A DNA stretch of 25,417 nt, taken from positions 1-25,417 of the forward strand of contig JAEDNC010000001.1 in NCBI GenBank assembly GCA_016302705.1. Direction: 5' to 3'. Shown one piece after another: positions 14,982 through 23,214 of the stretch. A program made the position numbers and the translations under genes. This DNA comes from Bacilli bacterium. GTDB lineage: Bacteria > Bacillota_I > Bacilli_A > RFN20 > CAG-826. Positions within the stretch are counted from its first letter, which is position 1. Each line of letters opens with the position of its first letter. Under the pieces are notes generated by a model that saw nothing but the letters and a program-made list of their open reading frames with translations, was not told the DNA's origin and ran no database searches.

Positions 14982-16493
14982 ATGAAACCTTCAAAATTAT
15001 TTCTTGCTGCTGTTCTAACCGTTGGTGGTATTGGTGCTCTTGCCTCTTGTGGAGGAGACAACTTTAACGGATTAACAATCAACTTCTGGCATACATTTGG
15101 CCAAACAGTTGCTGGTGGTATTGAAAGTTCTGCTGCGACATTTGCTAAATTAGTCAAAGAAAACGAAGGCGTTGATCTTCGTATCAAACTCACATATAAA
15201 GGTGGATATGATGATGTCTTAGGCGAAGTTGGTAAATCATTCTCTGCTGGCGGAAACCCAACAATTACTGTAGCTTACCCAGACCACGTCGCTGATTATT
15301 TTGCTGCTGAAGAAAATGCTGGCGAGAATTATGTCGTCAATCTTCAACCATATGCAGAAAATGCAACTTATGGTTTTGGCAAAGAAGCCTGGTTGGGCGA
15401 TAAAAATGGTGTTGATGATTTCGTTGAATCATTCTTTGAAGAATCAACTAACTATGCAAAAGATGGAATGTATTCTCTTCCATTCTTAAAATCAACTGAA
15501 ATTATGTTATATAACATCGATTTAGTCCAAACTGCCTTAAAAATTATCGAAGGCGGTGAACCAACAGTCGATGATGTTAACGATTATATGAAAAACCTTA
15601 CATGGACAGAATTTATGGATTTCTGCCAAATGATTAAGGAACATATGAATGAGATTTCTCCAAGCTTAGAAGTCCCTGCAGTTTATGATAGTGATGGAAA
15701 CTTATTTGTTACTCAAATGTATCAACAAGGTATTCCATATGCTTCATTAGGTACAAAAACAAATTCTGGCGTCGTAGATTTCGATGGTAGAAGTGAAGAT
15801 GCATCTCCAGAACAAAAAGATGCATATAATAGAACAATTAATTTTTTAAAACAATATAAGCAATGGTTTGATAAAGGCTATTTCACCACAAAAGGTGTTA
15901 CCGGCCAATATTCAAGTAACTATTTTGCCGCTGCTTCACCAAAGACAATGTTTGCCATTGGTTCATGTGGTGGATCTGGTTATTCGTTCCCATCTTCTAG
16001 TGAATTTAAAGTTGGCGCATGTAAAGTTCCATATAACAAAAACGCTACATACGTTTCTCAAGGACCAACATTAGCTCTTCTTCACAACAAGAAATTAGTT
16101 AATGCCGGAACAGATGATCAAGCAGTTCTATATGCTTGGAAATTCATCAAATATTTAACAAATGAAGATGTTAACGCTGCTCAATGTGCTTCTAACTCTG
16201 AAGGATACATTCCAGTTAGACAAAGCGCATATAACACTTCAGCATTCACTAACTTCATTAAGAGCGATACAGACTATGTTGTCGTTACAAAAGCTGTTAT
16301 CGAAGAAGTTAATGGCTCTTATTTCAGCTCACCAGTATTCAAAGGTAGCGCTGGCTTAAGAAAACAATGCGAAGGATGCTTTGCTGATGTTATGAAGCTA
16401 AAGATTTCCAAAGATGCAACTGATGAACAAATCGTAAATCAAATTAAAACCGTTCTCGATAGATGTATTAGTCAAGCAATTATCGGAATGTAA
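14982..16493 (+). CDS. ABC solute-binding lipoprotein, family 1 (second of two)
   Basis: A 503-residue lipoprotein with lipobox ALASC (Cys23). The ATG at 14982 is preceded by AAAGGA (14967-14972); an in-frame TTG at 14964 overlaps that site and is rejected. It is a divergent paralogue of the preceding protein: INFWHTFGQTV opens the first lobe, AYPDHVADY lies near 98, LPFLKSTEIMLYN near 165, TTKGVTGQYSSN near 305 and SSPVFKGS near 448. Gene order, spacing (18 bases) and shared motifs suggest both serve the same permeases. Two different receptors on one channel would widen the range of ligands, or they may work as a pair. The ligand is unknown. Confidence 0.9.
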   Translation: MKPSKLFLAAVLTVGGIGALASCGGDNFNGLTINFWHTFGQTVAGGIESSAATFAKLVKENEGVDLRIKLTYKGGYDDVLGEVGKSFSAGGNPTITVAYPDHVADYFAAEENAGENYVVNLQPYAENATYGFGKEAWLGDKNGVDDFVESFFEESTNYAKDGMYSLPFLKSTEIMLYNIDLVQTALKIIEGGEPTVDDVNDYMKNLTWTEFMDFCQMIKEHMNEISPSLEVPAVYDSDGNLFVTQMYQQGIPYASLGTKTNSGVVDFDGRSEDASPEQKDAYNRTINFLKQYKQWFDKGYFTTKGVTGQYSSNYFAAASPKTMFAIGSCGGSGYSFPSSSEFKVGACKVPYNKNATYVSQGPTLALLHNKKLVNAGTDDQAVLYAWKFIKYLTNEDVNAAQCASNSEGYIPVRQSAYNTSAFTNFIKSDTDYVVVTKAVIEEVNGSYFSSPVFKGSAGLRKQCEGCFADVMKLKISKDATDEQIVNQIKTVLDRCISQAIIGM

Positions 16494-16511
16494 TTTAAGG
16501 AGGTCATTGAT

Positions 16512-18986
16512 ATGACAAACACCTTCAAAAAACTTATAAAATTTATTACCGCAGCTGTGATGTTTGTGGGCGTCGGTTCTTTAGGCGCATGCGGACCTCA
16601 AGGTGATGGTTCAATCGACTATGTCCATAATGGAAGTGTTAAGTTAAAACTTGATTACAAGAACCATGATTTCTTTGAAGATGGTATTGGACAAGTTACT
16701 GTCTTAACATATATCGATGGTGATACTACTCACTTCAATAATGTATACGGTGACAAATCAACAACCTTAAAATCTCGTTATTACGGTATTGATACACCAG
16801 AATCTACTGGTGCTGTTCAACCTTTTGGTAAGAAGGCTAGTCACTTCACCGAAGAGAAATTAAGAAACGCTGCTGCAAACGGAACAATCGTTGTTTCTTC
16901 TCCATTTTCAACTGCTGAAGATGGTGGCAAAGGCGTTTATGATAAACCAAAAACCGACTCAACAGGTTCTCGTTATTTATCACTTGTTTGGATTAACGAA
17001 ACAGTGAAAGACGCTCCGGTTGAATCCTTGGTTTTACTTAACTTATGGATTGTTCAAGAAGGCTTATCTTGGGCAAAGAACACTAATGATGTTCCAGCAT
17101 ACAAAGATGTATTCTCAGATGCGATGAACCAAGCTGAAAGATTAGTCCGTGGATTATGGGCTGGCGAAGACCCAGACTTTAACTATGGTGACTATATTAC
17201 TACTTCTTTATATGATATTAAGAAAGAAGTCATGGCATCATTAGTTAAAACTGATCCAGAACAAAAGAATAAATATGATGGTGCAAAAGTCAGAATTACT
17301 GGTGTCGTTTCAGGCTTTGTTGATAGAATGCTCTATTTACAAGAAAAATATATCTTTGATAAAGAAACTCTTGAACCAGTTGATGATGACGATTATGATC
17401 CAGCACACCCAGAAAAATATATTGTTGAATGGGCAGGAATTAACGTCTTCTGTGGAATGACTCCTATTTCAAGTGGCTACACACAAATCGGAACATATCT
17501 TGAAGTTTGTGGTAACGCCGCTGACAGCGATACATTTGGCTTCCAAATTTCTGGTACTCAAGGACACTGGCCAGCTTCCATGGAATGGGAAGAAGGCGAT
17601 GACAACTGTAAAGTTATTCTTACAGCTGAACAAAATGATGGTGTTCACACCCTTCAATCATTTGACTATACCGCTAGTGAATTAAATGCTAACGTTACAA
17701 AATTAACTAAAGATATTAAAGACAAGAATCAAAATCTTAACTTCGATTTATTCTGTCGTACAAATATTACCGATGAATTAGTTTGTTCTAATGCATATTT
17801 AAATGGCGCTGGTGATGAATTAACACTCAACTTTAAAGGCGTTGATTTTACAGCCTATGTCCCATTTGGATATCACGGAAATCCTGATGATACCGCTGAT
17901 AGCTGGATGGATCCAAGCAAAGTTATTGGTAAATCATTCAAATTATCAGGTGTCTTCTCATACCACATTAATTCTAGTGGCGAAATTAAATTCCAAGTCA
18001 TCGTTTGTGGCGATAGCGATTTAGTTTGTACAACTGATAAAAAAGGTACAGTTAGGACATCTCCATTAACTGTTGGAGATACTTATGAAGTTTCATTTGC
18101 TGAAAATGTTAGCTACTACTTCAGAGGTAGAGCGACATCAGTTGCTGATGTAACAACATTAAAGACTCCTGCTCAAATTAAAGCAATTGCTGCTTCTTTA
18201 GGTAGAAATCAAGAAAGTGAAGACTACTATGGTGTCAAAGGTAGAATTGCTAGTATTGACACACCTTGGGATAAAGCATACGCAAATATCTCTGTTGTTA
18301 TTGGCGATAGTTCTAATAGTGTAATTGTTTACCGTGCAAAAGTTGTCGATTCGATTGATGGTAGTATAATTTCTGCCGGTAAAGAAATTAGCGTTGTTGG
18401 AAAAGTTAAAAATTTCAATAACACTGCTGAATTAGTTAACTGTACAATCTATAATTATGATGGACAAGGCGCGGTTGCAAGAAAGATCACATTCACTGAA
18501 AACGAAAAAACAGTTGAAGCTGATTTAGTTGTTGTTAATAAAAACTATACTGATTCAGTTATCGTTGATTCTTATATCACTTTATTTGGTGTTCCATCTA
18601 CTAAAGATGGCATTATTCACTTCGACGCAACAAAGATTATGTCTGCTTATAGAAGTGGTACTACTCCAGAAGATCCACTTACTCCATATAAAGCTACTTT
18701 AATTGCTGGGGAATTAGATGAAGGAGAAGAATCTTCTGAAACTTATTATATTGCTGGTACAGTTAACGAAATCACAAAGGCATATGACACTAGTACAAAA
18801 CGTATTAGTTTCGTTGTTACTGCTGATGGATTTAGTTACCTTATTTCTGGCGCTAAATTCTTATCAGGATTATCTCCAGAAGACTTAGTAGTAGGTAAGG
18901 ACGTTCTTATTAGAGCAGTTCTTAAGAAAGTTGAAGGAGTTTTGACAACTAGAGAAAACGGATGTCAAATTCAATCAATTAAATAA
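16512..18986 (+). CDS. SNase-type nuclease lipoprotein with OB-fold-like domains
   Basis: An 824-residue lipoprotein (lipobox SLGAC, Cys27). Residues about 55-220 are a staphylococcal nuclease domain (PF00565). Its active-site pattern is intact: DGDT at 69-72, RYYGIDTPE at 89-97 (Arg, Asp and Glu equivalent to Arg35, Asp40 and Glu43 of S. aureus nuclease), and GSRYLSLVW with Arg154 (Arg87 equivalent). The enzyme should cut DNA and RNA on the cell surface, using calcium. The remaining 600 residues look like a series of OB-fold-like beta domains (DGAKVRITGVVSGFVDRMLY, YGVKGRIASIDTPW, KEISVVGKVKNFN, ETYYIAGTVNEI), as in YhcR-type nucleases, and could hold nucleic acid. The ribosome site TAAGGAGGT is near perfect. 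Placement in the same run as the ABC transporter links cutting with uptake. Confidence 0.9.
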   Translation: MTNTFKKLIKFITAAVMFVGVGSLGACGPQGDGSIDYVHNGSVKLKLDYKNHDFFEDGIGQVTVLTYIDGDTTHFNNVYGDKSTTLKSRYYGIDTPESTGAVQPFGKKASHFTEEKLRNAAANGTIVVSSPFSTAEDGGKGVYDKPKTDSTGSRYLSLVWINETVKDAPVESLVLLNLWIVQEGLSWAKNTNDVPAYKDVFSDAMNQAERLVRGLWAGEDPDFNYGDYITTSLYDIKKEVMASLVKTDPEQKNKYDGAKVRITGVVSGFVDRMLYLQEKYIFDKETLEPVDDDDYDPAHPEKYIVEWAGINVFCGMTPISSGYTQIGTYLEVCGNAADSDTFGFQISGTQGHWPASMEWEEGDDNCKVILTAEQNDGVHTLQSFDYTASELNANVTKLTKDIKDKNQNLNFDLFCRTNITDELVCSNAYLNGAGDELTLNFKGVDFTAYVPFGYHGNPDDTADSWMDPSKVIGKSFKLSGVFSYHINSSGEIKFQVIVCGDSDLVCTTDKKGTVRTSPLTVGDTYEVSFAENVSYYFRGRATSVADVTTLKTPAQIKAIAASLGRNQESEDYYGVKGRIASIDTPWDKAYANISVVIGDSSNSVIVYRAKVVDSIDGSIISAGKEISVVGKVKNFNNTAELVNCTIYNYDGQGAVARKITFTENEKTVEADLVVVNKNYTDSVIVDSYITLFGVPSTKDGIIHFDATKIMSAYRSGTTPEDPLTPYKATLIAGELDEGEESSETYYIAGTVNEITKAYDTSTKRISFVVTADGFSYLISGAKFLSGLSPEDLVVGKDVLIRAVLKKVEGVLTTRENGCQIQSIK

Positions 18987-19004
18987 AAAGAAAGGAGAAG
19001 ACTA

Positions 19005-19478
19005 ATGTATTGCTATCATTGTGGAAAACGAATCGATGAACGCAAGATTGAAAGCAAATCATCCTCTTTTGATTCAAACCAAGAATATGGTGAATTTACA
19101 AAAGTTCAATACATTTGCCCAAGATGTGGACATTTAATCCACGAAGGGTTATCAGAAGAAGATTCAAAAGAACTTTCACGTGCAAGTCACGCTCAAATCC
19201 AAAGAGCTAACAATAGCTATGCCCGTGGAATGTGTATGAATGCTTTAGGTGTTATCTTGCTTATAATTGCTATTATCTTCTTCATTTTAGCGAACAAACC
19301 TTCACAAGGGTTTGTTCTTCAAACCAATTGCGCAGAATTTTATGTATTCATTGGCGCAACTATTATATCTGTTATTCTTTTAGGAGTTGGAGCTTACTTG
19401 ACGATTATCGGACTCAAGACTAAGCACCATTACTACCAACTCTTAAAAGACTTAAATAACAAGACCTTTGTGCAGTAA
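19005..19478 (+). CDS. Small zinc-ribbon membrane protein
   Basis: A 157-residue protein. The N-terminus holds two Cys pairs, YCYHCGK (Cys3, Cys6) and ICPRCGHLI (Cys38, Cys41), which together form a likely treble-clef or zinc-ribbon site of about 40 residues, facing the cytoplasm. After a charged linker come two membrane helices, about 79-97 (ALGVILLIIAIIFFILA) and about 115-137 (IGATIISVILLGVGAYLTII), and a short tail. AAAGGAG precedes the ATG. It lies between the nuclease lipoprotein and the OB-fold-like lipoprotein in the operon. I do not recognise a named family. It could be an assembly or regulatory partner of the transporter, but the sequence does not show it. Confidence 0.75.
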   Translation: MYCYHCGKRIDERKIESKSSSFDSNQEYGEFTKVQYICPRCGHLIHEGLSEEDSKELSRASHAQIQRANNSYARGMCMNALGVILLIIAIIFFILANKPSQGFVLQTNCAEFYVFIGATIISVILLGVGAYLTIIGLKTKHHYYQLLKDLNNKTFVQ

Positions 19479-19517
19479 TCACAGAGGAAAAAAAACGATT
19501 GTTAATAAGGAGGCATT

Positions 19518-21887
19518 ATGAAATTTAAGAAATTATTACCAATCTTATTTACCGTCGGAATGCTAGCCGGTTGTAATCCATCCGCTGGAGGCGGATCACA
19601 AACTGGTGGTGACACAGAAGACGGAACACACACAATTGAAATCGTCAACAAGGCTGAAATGGAAGCCGATTGGATGATTGGCGATCCGACACGTCTATTA
19701 CAGTTAAGATTAACTGATAATGGAGAAGTTAAGAGTGACATTGGTGAAGTTTTAGCAAAGAACCTCACAATCACTATTGCAGATAGTAAGGTTGTTTCAA
19801 ATAACGCTTTAACATTCACAGCAATGGGTGAAGGAACAACAACAGTTGCTCTTAAGTACTATGGAACTCAAAAACATTTCAACATTAAGGTTGTCCATAG
19901 ACCAACAAACAAAGAACTTTATGGCACAACACACGAAGGCAACGCAGCAGATCCGTTTAATAATGAAGATGCGTTAAAGATTGCCAAGGCTCAAAAACAA
20001 GCTGGTAGTTATACAACTGATAAATACTATTTTGCTGGTACAGTTGATTCATTCTACCATGCTCCAGGAAGCAGAACTGACAAGATTTGTTCTTGGTATA
20101 TGACACCAGCTATTGCCGGTGGTGAAAGATTTGAAATTTACAAATGTACCATTACCGACGAAGGTGCCACTTCAAATAGACAATGGACAGAAGATGATAT
20201 TTGGAAAGGTGCAAACTTTGTCGCCAAAGGAAATCTTGCTGACTACAATGGCCAATATGAAACTGGCGCTGCTGAACTCATTAGTGTTTCCGGAACAAAA
20301 CCAGAAGTCCACACAATCGAAGCAACAGTTGCACAAGCTCTTACTGCTGGTAAAGCATTAAGTGAAGGCGATTCTACAATCGACACATATAACATTACTG
20401 GTTATGTTGTTAAGAAAGATGGAAACAACTACTTCTTAGCCGATACAAAAGAAGTTGCTAGTGATGACAAAGACATGTTTGAAGTTTACTATTACGCAGC
20501 ACCATCTCCTGAAATCGCTGGTAAATTATTAAAGGATGCTAAAGTTAAAATCAGTGGTATCAAAGTTAAGAATTATAAAGGACAAATTCAAACAACAGTT
20601 TCTCCAAAAGATGCTGATATCGAAGTTCTTGAAGCAGGTACAGAATGGGTTGCCCCAGCAGGCGAAGCAGTTACAGTTACTGAAGCTTTAGCAAAGATTA
20701 ACGCTATTGATATTACAGGTGTTACTGAAAAGACAACAATCTACGTTGAAGACGAAAAGATTTTCGACGTTACAGGTATTGTTGTTAGTAAAGGTACTTG
20801 GAGCAGCCAATATAATAACGCTGATTTCTACATTGCAGATACAATAGATGCAGCAAAAGATGCCCAATTACAAGTCTTTAGATTTGCTGATAAAGCAATC
20901 TTTGATGAAATTGCAGTTGGTGACACAGTTAAAGTTACATGTAAATTAGCTGCTTACGTTTTAGTTACTGAAGGTGTTCCTTCAATCGCGGCAAGAGAAA
21001 CAAACGCTGGTCCATCCGCAGTTATCGTTAATAAAGGCGAAGGCGGTGGCAGTGGAGAAGATGTCCCACCAGCAGGCGAAGCAGTTACAGTTACTGAAGC
21101 TTTAGCAAAGATTAACGCTATTGATATTACAGGTGTTACTGAAAAGACAACAATCTACGTTGAAGACGAAAAGATTTTCGACGTTACAGGTATTGTTGTT
21201 AGTAAAGGTACTTGGAGCAGCCAATATAATAACGCTGATTTCTACATTGCAGATACAATAGATGCAGCAAAAGATGCCCAATTACAAGTCTTTAGATTTG
21301 CTGATAAAGCAATCTTTGATGAAATTGCAGTTGGTGACACAGTTAAAGTTACATGTAAATTAGCTGCTTACGTTTTAGTTACTGAAGGTGTTCCTTCAAT
21401 CGCGGCAAGAGAAACAAACGCTGGTCCATCCGCAGTTATCGTTAATAAAGGCGAAGGCGGAGAAGGCGGTGGCAGTGGAGAAGATGTCCCACCAGCAGGC
21501 ACAAAAGTTAGTGTTGCAATCACAGCTAATTTATTTACAGCAGATGCTACTAATAACAAAATCGCTACTTATACAAGTGGTGATGCAACATTTACATTAG
21601 ATCAAAACAAATCTAAAACTGCAAATAGACTCTCTGATACAACCCATTTAAGAGTTTACCAAGACGCAAAATTAGCTGCTACAGTTACTGGAAAAACTTT
21701 TAAAACAGTTGAAATTACAGTTTTTGAAGAAAAATATGCAATCGCTGCTAACTTTACCGAAACTGATGCAACAGTTACAGTTTCTGGAACAACAGTCAGA
21801 TTTGCATTCGCAACCTCAGTTTCTGCATTCAGTTTTGTTGCAGCAGCACAAGTTCGAATTACTGCAGTCTCATACTACGCTGACTAA
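19518..21887 (+). CDS. Repeat lipoprotein with OB-fold-like domains, last gene of the operon
   Basis: A 789-residue lipoprotein (lipobox LAGC, Cys19) preceded by AAGGAGG. Residues about 40-125 resemble an Ig-like Big_2 domain (VVSNNALTFTAMGEGTTTVA). Next come OB-fold-like units at about 150-255 (YYFAGTVDSFY ... NFVAKGNLADYNGQYE) and 275-375 (YNITGYVVKKDGNNYFLAD ... VKISGIKVKNYKGQIQT). Two identical units then follow at about 380-510 and 518-648 (IFDVTGIVVSKGTWSSQYNN ... VKVTCKLAAYVLVTEG), each ending in a Gly/Glu-rich linker. The C-terminal 130 residues are a separate beta-rich domain. OB-folds commonly bind single-stranded nucleic acid, so this could be a surface DNA/RNA receptor, an inference supported mainly by the nuclease neighbours. 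The perfect internal repeat points to recent duplication and possible length variation. Confidence 0.8.
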   Translation: MKFKKLLPILFTVGMLAGCNPSAGGGSQTGGDTEDGTHTIEIVNKAEMEADWMIGDPTRLLQLRLTDNGEVKSDIGEVLAKNLTITIADSKVVSNNALTFTAMGEGTTTVALKYYGTQKHFNIKVVHRPTNKELYGTTHEGNAADPFNNEDALKIAKAQKQAGSYTTDKYYFAGTVDSFYHAPGSRTDKICSWYMTPAIAGGERFEIYKCTITDEGATSNRQWTEDDIWKGANFVAKGNLADYNGQYETGAAELISVSGTKPEVHTIEATVAQALTAGKALSEGDSTIDTYNITGYVVKKDGNNYFLADTKEVASDDKDMFEVYYYAAPSPEIAGKLLKDAKVKISGIKVKNYKGQIQTTVSPKDADIEVLEAGTEWVAPAGEAVTVTEALAKINAIDITGVTEKTTIYVEDEKIFDVTGIVVSKGTWSSQYNNADFYIADTIDAAKDAQLQVFRFADKAIFDEIAVGDTVKVTCKLAAYVLVTEGVPSIAARETNAGPSAVIVNKGEGGGSGEDVPPAGEAVTVTEALAKINAIDITGVTEKTTIYVEDEKIFDVTGIVVSKGTWSSQYNNADFYIADTIDAAKDAQLQVFRFADKAIFDEIAVGDTVKVTCKLAAYVLVTEGVPSIAARETNAGPSAVIVNKGEGGEGGGSGEDVPPAGTKVSVAITANLFTADATNNKIATYTSGDATFTLDQNKSKTANRLSDTTHLRVYQDAKLAATVTGKTFKTVEITVFEEKYAIAANFTETDATVTVSGTTVRFAFATSVSAFSFVAAAQVRITAVSYYAD
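20655..21460 (+). repeat. Perfect tandem repeat, 2 x 392 bases, period 414
   Basis: Bases 20655-21046 and 21069-21460 appear identical by eye over the full 392 bases, including third codon positions, with a period of 414 bases (138 codons). The linker after the second copy has 9 extra bases (three more codons of Gly/Glu), after which a further 31 bases (21047-21077 and 21470-21500) match again. The reading frame is preserved. The identity indicates a very recent duplication or ongoing gene conversion. Confidence 0.95.
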
Positions 21888-21907
21888 TCAATGTAATTAA
21901 GATATTA

Positions 21908-21934
21908 GGGGCGTGCTCGCACGCTCCTTTTCTT
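21908..21934 (+). terminator. Rho-independent terminator of the 15-kb operon
   Basis: An 8-bp stem (GGGGCGTG at 21908-21915 with CACGCTCC at 21920-21927, one G-U pair) has a CTCG loop and is followed by TTTTCTT. It begins 20 bases after the stop at 21887. It is GC-rich, unlike the surrounding sequence. Confidence 0.9.
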
Positions 21935-21950
21935 GTGTCTTCATTTTCTG

Positions 21951-21956
21951 TATAAT
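21951..21956 (+). promoter_or_regulatory. -10 box of the phosphatase gene promoter
   Basis: A perfect TATAAT lies 18 bases before the ATG at 21975 and just after the operon terminator. No good -35 box is visible (TTTTCT at the expected 17-base spacing). The transcript leader would be only about ten bases long. Confidence 0.5.
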
Positions 21957-21974
21957 AATTTCAGGTATTTGAAT

Positions 21975-23126
21975 ATGAAAAAAAGATTATTTGTTTTTAT
22001 TAGTTTAGTGGCTGTTTCTTTAACTTCCTGTCAAAAAGATCCTGGCGAAGTTAAGTTTGATATAAGCGATATAAGTGCCACTGAAATCCACACTGAATTA
22101 CAAAAGGGTTTTATTGATAGTGAAGACCCTGACTTATTTATTAAACAAAATGATAATTATGAAAATAACTTTGCTCGTAAATCTCAATCAGCACCTTTAG
22201 GCATTAAAATAAGCTATAAAGTTACAACAGATAATGGTGCAAATGGTTCATATAAAGTTGTTACTAGTGAGACTATCGACTTCGCTAATTCATATGAGCA
22301 TCCAGCGAGTGGCGATTCCGCAGAATTATATAATTTAAAACTAAACACAAAATATTTTTATAAAGTTAAGGGATACTACAAGAGCACAATGTTTGAAAGT
22401 GAAGTTAAAGAATTCACAACAAGTAATTCAAAATTAAGAAATATATTTGCTGAAGGAGTCGAAAATGTCCGTGATATTGGCGGATATTTAACTGAAAATG
22501 GTAAATATATGAAACAAGGTCTTATTTATCGTACCGCTCAGTTTAATTACAATCATAGTAATGAAAACGCTCTTCAAAGCGAACCAACTTCAAGGGGAAG
22601 AGAAGTTTTAACTAATCAACTTGGTTTAAAAACTGAAGTTGATATTAGAGAAAAAGTTGATAAAAAAGGAAACGATGAAACTAATGGAATTACTTCTTCT
22701 CCATTAGGAAGTTCAGTGAAATATGTTAGTTTACCAATGAGATTTGGTGGTTCTAACCCAATTAGAGAAGAAAATAAAGATAATGTTAAAGCCTTTTTAG
22801 AATTATGCGCCAACGAAGAAAATTATCCACTTGCGTTCCACTGTGTTAGAGGAACCGATAGAACTGGTGCTCTCGCTTATGTTTTAGGGGCTCTCTGTGG
22901 AGTTAGTAAAGAAGATTTGATTAAAGATTATTTATTTTCTAATTTTGCAAACATCAATGGTGGAATATTAAAGACCAGTAATATTGATGGAAGTAGTTAC
23001 TATGTTTATGGCATTGAAAATTCAACCGGAGAAACAATGTCTCAAAAAGCAAAAAACTATTTAATTGATCGCACTGGTGTTAGTGAAGCGACACTTAACA
23101 GCATTATTTCAATTCTTGTTGGTTAA
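21975..23126 (+). CDS. Lipoprotein tyrosine/dual-specificity phosphatase
   Basis: A 383-residue lipoprotein starting at the ATG at 21975, where the signal peptide and lipobox LTSC (Cys19) begin properly; an upstream in-frame ATG at 21933 lies before the promoter -10 box. Residues about 70-145 look like a fibronectin-type III-like domain (LYNLKLNTKYFYKVKGYY). The C-terminal part matches the Y_phosphatase3 family (PF13350): NVRDIGGYLTENGKYMKQGL near 159, GLIYRTAQF, then the catalytic loop HCVRGTDRTGALAYVLGALC with Cys290 and Arg296. Such enzymes remove phosphate from phosphotyrosine, or from phosphoinositides in some pathogens. It should act outside the cell, so its substrate is probably not an internal kinase target. 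It has its own promoter region after the terminator of the long operon. Confidence 0.87.
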   Translation: MKKRLFVFISLVAVSLTSCQKDPGEVKFDISDISATEIHTELQKGFIDSEDPDLFIKQNDNYENNFARKSQSAPLGIKISYKVTTDNGANGSYKVVTSETIDFANSYEHPASGDSAELYNLKLNTKYFYKVKGYYKSTMFESEVKEFTTSNSKLRNIFAEGVENVRDIGGYLTENGKYMKQGLIYRTAQFNYNHSNENALQSEPTSRGREVLTNQLGLKTEVDIREKVDKKGNDETNGITSSPLGSSVKYVSLPMRFGGSNPIREENKDNVKAFLELCANEENYPLAFHCVRGTDRTGALAYVLGALCGVSKEDLIKDYLFSNFANINGGILKTSNIDGSSYYVYGIENSTGETMSQKAKNYLIDRTGVSEATLNSIISILVG

Positions 23127-23214
23127 TCAATTATTCAAATAAATATTTAGCCAGGTTTTATTAGTGACCCGTCTTTTCTTTTTGATTAAAATATTTTTGT
23201 TGGAGATATAGATT

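Noticed and set aside
9359..16493. Naming the transporter as a maltose or glycerol-3-phosphate importer
   Set aside because: Family resemblance to MalFGK/UgpABC shows the architecture, not the substrate, and no sugar- or glycerol-using gene is nearby.
20655..21460. Mobile element or CRISPR-like array explaining the tandem repeat
   Set aside because: The repeat is coding, in frame, has no terminal inverted repeats or spacers, and occurs only twice within one gene.
21933..21974. Upstream ATG at 21933 for the phosphatase
   Set aside because: It precedes the TATAAT at 21951, adjoins the terminator, and would hide the lipoprotein signal peptide.
23123..23189. Terminator between the phosphatase and DJ-1 genes from TTAATCAA and TTGATTAA
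   Set aside because: The 8-bp arms are AT-only apart from one pair and enclose a 51-base loop without a following T-run, so the structure is unlikely to terminate.
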